The notes beneath the pieces were generated by a model. It saw only the letters and a list, made by a program, of their open reading frames with translations. It was not told where the DNA came from and did not search any database. From positions 1-8,315 of the forward strand of contig JAFLZI010000016.1 in NCBI GenBank assembly GCA_029785625.1: a stretch of DNA of 8,315 nt. Reading direction: 5' to 3'. Position numbers and translations under genes: made by a program. Below, in pieces: positions 4,843 through 8,315 of the stretch. Positions within the stretch are counted from its first letter, which is position 1. Each line of letters begins with the position of its first letter. Source of the DNA: Nitrososphaerota archaeon. GTDB lineage: Archaea; Thermoproteota; Nitrososphaeria; Nitrososphaerales; UBA183.

Positions 4843-5043
4843 ATTATGAATTTCACAACCACCTAACGCCTCGCTCCGGGCCGTCCGATGAGTTGCGGCC
4901 CAGGGGGTGGGAGAGCGTGGGCCCCGTCGCGGAGGGTCGACGATCCGCCGGGACTTTCCCCCGCGGCCCTGGCGGCAGACCCCGGCAGAGGGCGGGGCCG
5001 AGGATCGCCGTTCGTCGGACAGCGCCCTCCATGGCCCGGCCAA
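4843..5043. other. GC-rich gene-free stretch between divergent promoters
   Basis: No gene is supported on either strand; open frames here lack recognisable domains. GTCCGATGA (4883-4891) can pair with TCGTCGGAC (5012-5020), nine pairs with one G-U, enclosing about 120 nt of very GC-rich sequence that includes the near-repeat GCGGCCCAGG / GCGGCCCTGG. It could be a structured RNA or simply chance pairing in GC-rich DNA. Confidence 0.3.
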
Positions 5044-5053
5044 ACCTTAATTC
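5044..5053 (+). promoter_or_regulatory. Box A of the UbiA-family gene
   Basis: CCTTAATTCC is an AT-rich island in very GC-rich sequence, centred about 29 nt before the TTG at 5078. This is consistent with the leaderless spacing seen elsewhere in the window and supports the TTG as the start. Confidence 0.55.
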
Positions 5054-5077
5054 CAGCATGGGCCGCAACAGCTGCCC

Positions 5078-5929
5078 TTGAGCCAGGCCCGCCCGTGGCT
5101 AGCCCTCTTCAGGTTCCACGAGTACGGCCCCCTTTTCCTCCTCTGCGGCCTCGCGGGTGCGCTCTACGCCGGGGCGGGGGAGCCTCTCGGCCTGGCAGGC
5201 CTCCTCTGCTTCATCGCGCTCTTCTCGTCGTCGGCCTTCGTCCTCAACGACGTCGCCGACCGGGAGGAGGACGCCGGATCCGCAGAATCCAGGAACCCCA
5301 TCGCCAGGGGGGAGATAGGGAAGGCGGCGGGGGTCGCGCTGTTCGCGCTCCTTGCCGCTGGCTCCCTCGTCGCCCTCCGCTTCGTCTCTGCGCCTGCGCT
5401 CTACGCGGCGCCCCTGGTCTACGGCCTCTACTGGGGGTACAGCTGGGGGCCCGGCTTCAAGGCGCGGCCCTGGGTCGACGTGGCCGTCCACGGCGCCGTC
5501 CCGGCCCTCTTCGTCTTCATGGGGAGCGCCCTCTACGCCCCGCCAGACCTGGGAGCCGTCCTGCTCGCGGGGGTCGTCTTCTGCATGGCAGCCATGTCCG
5601 GGGTCCTCCAGGGTGTCAGGGACATGGGGAAGGACGCGGCCCACAGGAGGACCACGGCGCTGGCCCTGGGGAAGGGGCGCTCCGTCGACCTGTCCCTCGC
5701 GCTCCTCGCCTCCGGCGTGGCGCTGTACATCGCCGCCGTGGCGTCCGGGTCCCTGCCGCCGGTCATGGCCGCCCTGGTCCCATGCTCATTGCTCCTCGTC
5801 TCCCCCCTGCTCAGGCTGAGGGCCGGGACAGAGGGGGCGGGGGAGGTCATCAGCGCGGTGAGGCTCAGGGGGGTGCTGCTCGCCCTGGCCGCCATGGCCC
5901 TCTACGTCGTCTGGGTCCGGCCAGCATAG
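5078..5929 (+). CDS. UbiA-family membrane prenyltransferase
   Basis: A 283-residue, very hydrophobic protein with about eight or nine membrane segments. Both Asp-rich signatures of UbiA enzymes are present: N57-D58-x2-D61-x3-D65 (LNDVADREED) followed by RNPIARGEI, and D182-x3-D186 (VRDMGKDAAHRRTTALALG). Between them is YGLYWGYSWGPGFKARPWVDVAVHGAV, the usual place of the substrate-positioning loop. These enzymes use Mg to transfer a polyprenyl group from its diphosphate to an acceptor in the membrane. In archaea the acceptor may be geranylgeranylglyceryl phosphate (ether lipids), a quinone precursor, heme or a carotenoid; the sequence alone does not choose. The start is TTG, supported by box A at 5044-5053; no ATG is available nearby. 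The 3' end overlaps the convergent glycosyltransferase gene by 28 nt. Confidence 0.9.
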   Translation: MSQARPWLALFRFHEYGPLFLLCGLAGALYAGAGEPLGLAGLLCFIALFSSSAFVLNDVADREEDAGSAESRNPIARGEIGKAAGVALFALLAAGSLVALRFVSAPALYAAPLVYGLYWGYSWGPGFKARPWVDVAVHGAVPALFVFMGSALYAPPDLGAVLLAGVVFCMAAMSGVLQGVRDMGKDAAHRRTTALALGKGRSVDLSLALLASGVALYIAAVASGSLPPVMAALVPCSLLLVSPLLRLRAGTEGAGEVISAVRLRGVLLALAAMALYVVWVRPA

Positions 5930-7158
5930 CCGGTCCGGGCAGGCTCCCGTGTTCGAGAAATCCAGTAGAGGTGGGGCCTAGACTGCCGGGTCGGCGGGCG
6001 CCGTGACGTCCACGGGGGGCCTCCCCTCCCCAGCGCGGAGGCCAGCCACTTCACGAGCGAGTGCCCCGTCCCCCCCGCCACGGAGAGACCGAGCAGGGCG
6101 AGGCACCCTGAGCGGAGGAGGGCCATGGCCTGCGGGAGGGTCCAGGCGTAGGTCGGCCCCCCGGTCGGGGTGGCCGGGACCGTGAACCAGGTGATGATGA
6201 TCAGGGCGTTGAAGACGTCGAAGAAGTAGAGCGCCGGGGTGCTCACCACCATCACGGCGAGCAGGGGGATGAGGGTGACGTTGAACTGCGGGGCGTAGAT
6301 GTAGGTCCCGAGGAGGTAGGCCGTGAGGGCCAGGAAGCTCCTGGGGACCAGGGGCATCTTCAGGGTGTAGACCCTGAGGAGGAGCAGCCCCATGACGGCG
6401 TAGCCGAAGAACTTCGCCGCGTGGGAGAACGGGTTCCCGAAGATCCAGATGTACCAGGCGTCCTCCAGCCCCCAGTTGGCGAAGAAGGAGACGAACTGGC
6501 CGAAGAAGCCGAAGTTGAAGATGGCGATGGGGACCAGGGTGGCCCCGGCGACCGCGAGGGACACGGCCAGGTACTTTCCCTTCGCCCTCCCGCCGGCCAG
6601 CTCCAGGAGGAGGACCGGGAGGAGGACCACGGCTATCCCCTTCGTCGCTATCGCCAGGCCGAGGAAGAGGGCCGACCACCCGGGCCTCTTCTCCACGAAG
6701 AACTGCAGGCAGAGGACCACGAAGAGGGCGTCGAAGAGGTCGAAGTTGTAGACCCCGTAGATTATCATGCTCGGGAGGAAGAAGTAGACCGGGTTGAGCT
6801 GGACGCCGAGGGCCTTCGCGAGGCGCCAGGTGGACCATCCCATCACCGCGGCGGCGACCAGGCTGAGGGCGCTGAAGGAATCGTAATAACCTGCGTATAG
6901 ACCGCCGGCGGCCCCTGCGAACTCCCCGCCCAGCACCCTCGCCGCATAGAGGAAGAGCCCGGACATCGGGGGGTACTCGAGGAAGGTTCCGGGGGAGGAG
7001 TAGGGGACCCGGCCGGCGGCAACCCAGCCCCGGCCCCAGAACGAGGCGATGTCGCTGTAGAGGGACGGGATCGCGAAGCTGGAGTGCAGGAAGGTGCTGA
7101 GGAGTATGGCCGCGACCGAAGACGCCACGGCCCCCCAGACGGCGGTCCGGTGGTCCAT
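5902..7158 (-). CDS. GT87-like polytopic membrane glycosyltransferase (mannosyltransferase type)
   Basis: A 418-residue protein with about ten membrane segments. The first extracytoplasmic loop has the GT-C pattern: YSDIASFWGRGWVAAGRVPY with the likely catalytic D36, then EYPP at 61-64. Later come YNFDLFDALFVVL and ATKGIAVVLLPVLLLEL, also typical of GT87/DUF2029 proteins. Such enzymes take a sugar from a polyprenyl-phosphate donor on the outer membrane face to build glycans or glycolipids; mannose is the usual sugar but is not shown here. An ATG at 7173 exists, yet the box A at 7181-7187 lies only about 10 nt from it and 25 nt from the ATG at 7158, so I prefer 7158. The last roughly 40 residues are a basic, Pro-rich tail, partly encoded antisense to the end of the UbiA-family gene. 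Confidence 0.82.
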   Translation of the reverse strand: MDHRTAVWGAVASSVAAILLSTFLHSSFAIPSLYSDIASFWGRGWVAAGRVPYSSPGTFLEYPPMSGLFLYAARVLGGEFAGAAGGLYAGYYDSFSALSLVAAAVMGWSTWRLAKALGVQLNPVYFFLPSMIIYGVYNFDLFDALFVVLCLQFFVEKRPGWSALFLGLAIATKGIAVVLLPVLLLELAGGRAKGKYLAVSLAVAGATLVPIAIFNFGFFGQFVSFFANWGLEDAWYIWIFGNPFSHAAKFFGYAVMGLLLLRVYTLKMPLVPRSFLALTAYLLGTYIYAPQFNVTLIPLLAVMVVSTPALYFFDVFNALIIITWFTVPATPTGGPTYAWTLPQAMALLRSGCLALLGLSVAGGTGHSLVKWLASALGRGGPPWTSRRPPTRQSRPHLYWISRTREPARTGYAGRTQTT

Positions 7159-7180
7159 GGTGGCCGGGCTCATTCGCGCC

Positions 7181-7187
7181 TTAAATC
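7181..7187 (-). promoter_or_regulatory. Box A of the GT87-like gene
   Basis: On the minus strand GATTTAA (7187-7181) is the only AT-rich patch between the thermopsin stop and the glycosyltransferase. It lies about 25 nt before the ATG at 7158, suggesting separate transcription from the thermopsin gene and a leaderless start. Confidence 0.5.
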
Positions 7188-7199
7188 GGTTGGCTCGGG

Positions 7200-8315
7200 T
7201 CAGGCTCGAGTGCCCGGGCCCGCCGTGAGGCGACGGCGCGCCAGCAGATAGGAGCCGGCCAGGACCGCAGTCAGGACGCCGACCCCCAGCGCGCTGAACG
7301 GGAACTCGGGGACCCCGCCGCTCCCTGCGGAGGAAGCCGAGGAGGTGATCGCCGAGGAGCTGGCGGTCGTCGTCGGCTGAGCTGTGGTGGGGGTCGTGGT
7401 AGACTGTGAGGTCGCGGAGGATGTCGTGGACGTGGTCGGCGTGTAGGTAGAGATGGTCGACGCCGCGGTGGAGGTCTCCGTCGCACTGGTGGTCGACGAC
7501 GTGGATGTGGTGGACACCGCCGCGGGGACGAAGCTCGTCCCGAAGTTCACCGTCCCGAGGGTGACCACGAACTGGCCGTTGACCAGGCTGGTCTGGAGGT
7601 TGGTCGCGGCCTCGGCGGTGTCGCTCCCGAACTCGTAGAGGGAGCGGGGGAGGGCCGACTGGCCGTTGGTCAGGAGGTACGACATGCTGAGGACGGCGTG
7701 CATGGCCGTGTAGGTGGCGTTGGCGCCGTTGGCGTCCCCGCCGAAGTCAAGCTCGCTGTCGAAGTAGTTGGCGCTCGGGGTGTAGGCGTTCCCCGTGATG
7801 AGTATCGCCGCGGACTGGATCGCCTTGGGCTCGGTTATCGTGACCAGGTCGTAGCCCGACGGGGTCCCGCTGAGGGGCGCGCCCCCCATGGCCTGCAGGT
7901 AGCTGAACGAGACCTGGACCGCGTCCCCGGAGGACGAGACGTTGATCGGGAGCTCCAGCGACAGAGGGAGGGTGTAGCCTGCCTCGGCGGTGCTGTAGCC
8001 GTAGAACGACTGGTTCCCGGACTTGCTCACCGACCCGAGGCCCGAGGTGATGTTCGAGTTCATTGTGGAGGTGGTGGAGGAGGAGTAGTTCCAGACGTTG
8101 GAGACGTAGTAGAAGGTGTCGTTGTTGGTGTAGAATGTCACGGTGTTCTGCAGCCAGTAGTCGTAGCTCGCGGACGTGGTGTTCACCTGCATTACCACGT
8201 TGAGCTGGAGGCCGGCGCCGTAGGGGCTCGAACCCTGGGGCGGATTCGCGATGGTGGACTGCATGCTCCCTATCACCGCGGTCCCCGTCACAGCCGTGGC
8301 CCTTTCGGTGTACGA
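7200..8315 (-). CDS. Thermopsin-family (peptidase A5-like) secreted, surface-anchored protein; N-terminus outside window
   Basis: 371 residues are visible and the frame is open at the window edge, so the signal peptide and N-terminal part are missing. The body matches thermopsins, acid proteases of archaea (MEROPS A5): SPYGAGLQLNVVMQVNTT, the hallmark DYWLQNTVTFYTNND (from about residue 52), VSNVWNYSSS, and SELDFGGDANGANATY. It carries many N-x-S/T sequons, as expected for an exported glycoprotein. After about residue 267 comes a stalk of nearly 70 mostly Ser/Thr residues, then VPEFP (335-339), a hydrophobic helix of about 19 residues and ARRR. That tail looks like an archaeal PEF-type sorting signal or a simple membrane anchor with the protease outside. 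The GTG at 8291 is not a credible start because conserved sequence continues upstream. Family call strong; peptidase activity not shown by recognisable catalytic residues. Confidence 0.87.
   Translation of the reverse strand, partial: SYTERATAVTGTAVIGSMQSTIANPPQGSSPYGAGLQLNVVMQVNTTSASYDYWLQNTVTFYTNNDTFYYVSNVWNYSSSTTSTMNSNITSGLGSVSKSGNQSFYGYSTAEAGYTLPLSLELPINVSSSGDAVQVSFSYLQAMGGAPLSGTPSGYDLVTITEPKAIQSAAILITGNAYTPSANYFDSELDFGGDANGANATYTAMHAVLSMSYLLTNGQSALPRSLYEFGSDTAEAATNLQTSLVNGQFVVTLGTVNFGTSFVPAAVSTTSTSSTTSATETSTAASTISTYTPTTSTTSSATSQSTTTPTTAQPTTTASSSAITSSASSAGSGGVPEFPFSALGVGVLTAVLAGSYLLARRRLTAGPGTRA

Noticed and set aside
4888..6006. Long plus-strand open frame overlapping the UbiA-family gene
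   Set aside because: It is an Arg/Pro/Gly-rich shadow of the real gene caused by high GC; the UbiA-family frame has both Asp motifs and membrane segments.
5978..6838. Second minus-strand open frame within the glycosyltransferase gene
   Set aside because: Its composition (Arg, Pro, Gly, His repeats) is that of an out-of-frame shadow in GC-rich DNA.
7314..7514. Tandem-repeat look of the thermopsin stalk region
   Set aside because: The repetitiveness comes from Ser/Thr codons in the stalk; there is no fixed-length DNA repeat unit and nothing CRISPR-like.

Overview
The window reads as a piece of a GC-rich archaeal chromosome. The archaeal evidence comes from the sequence: several genes have a TATA-like box A about 25-30 nt upstream of the start codon and no room for a leader (leaderless transcription). 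TTG starts are used. The right end carries a thermopsin-family protease with a Ser/Thr stalk and a C-terminal VPEFP-transmembrane-Arg tail, plus a multi-spanning GT87-like glycosyltransferase. I cannot fix the lineage; a Thermoplasmata or Thaumarchaeota/TACK-type archaeon would fit.

Left half (1-4809), accessory region. It is a run of toxin-antitoxin (TA)-like and small regulatory genes. Minus strand: a VapB-like antitoxin and a PIN-domain toxin cut by the window edge (1-497); a complete VapBC pair (843-1455) with a perfect 24-bp palindrome at its promoter; and the C-terminal remnant of an IS1182-like transposase (1660-2040). Plus strand: a winged-helix/nucleotidyltransferase pair overlapping by 14 nt (2097-3144, type IV TA-like) with an inverted repeat just upstream of box A, then an AbiEi-like winged-helix protein (3466-4119) with two inverted repeats before its TATA box. 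A single ribbon-helix-helix protein (4567-4809, minus) closes the region. Three copies of a roughly 60-80 bp element (641-720, 1552-1620, 4395-4464) sit in the gaps between these modules, all in one orientation. Each begins with the same 16-mer and carries a CGGGTCGGA-like motif twice. I know of no name for it.

Right half (5078-8315), cell-envelope and lipid genes. A UbiA-family prenyltransferase (plus) converges with, and overlaps by 28 nt, a GT87-like membrane glycosyltransferase (minus). Upstream of the latter on the same strand lies the 3' part of a thermopsin-like exoprotease. These genes have GC-rich codon use and look like the resident genome.

How the parts may work together: the left half consists of self-regulated modules. 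In each, the DNA-binding protein is encoded first or stands alone, and an inverted repeat lies next to or over box A or the start, as expected for autorepression. The repeat elements and transposase remnant suggest that the island was assembled by recombination. No tRNA, rRNA, CRISPR array or intact insertion sequence was recognised.
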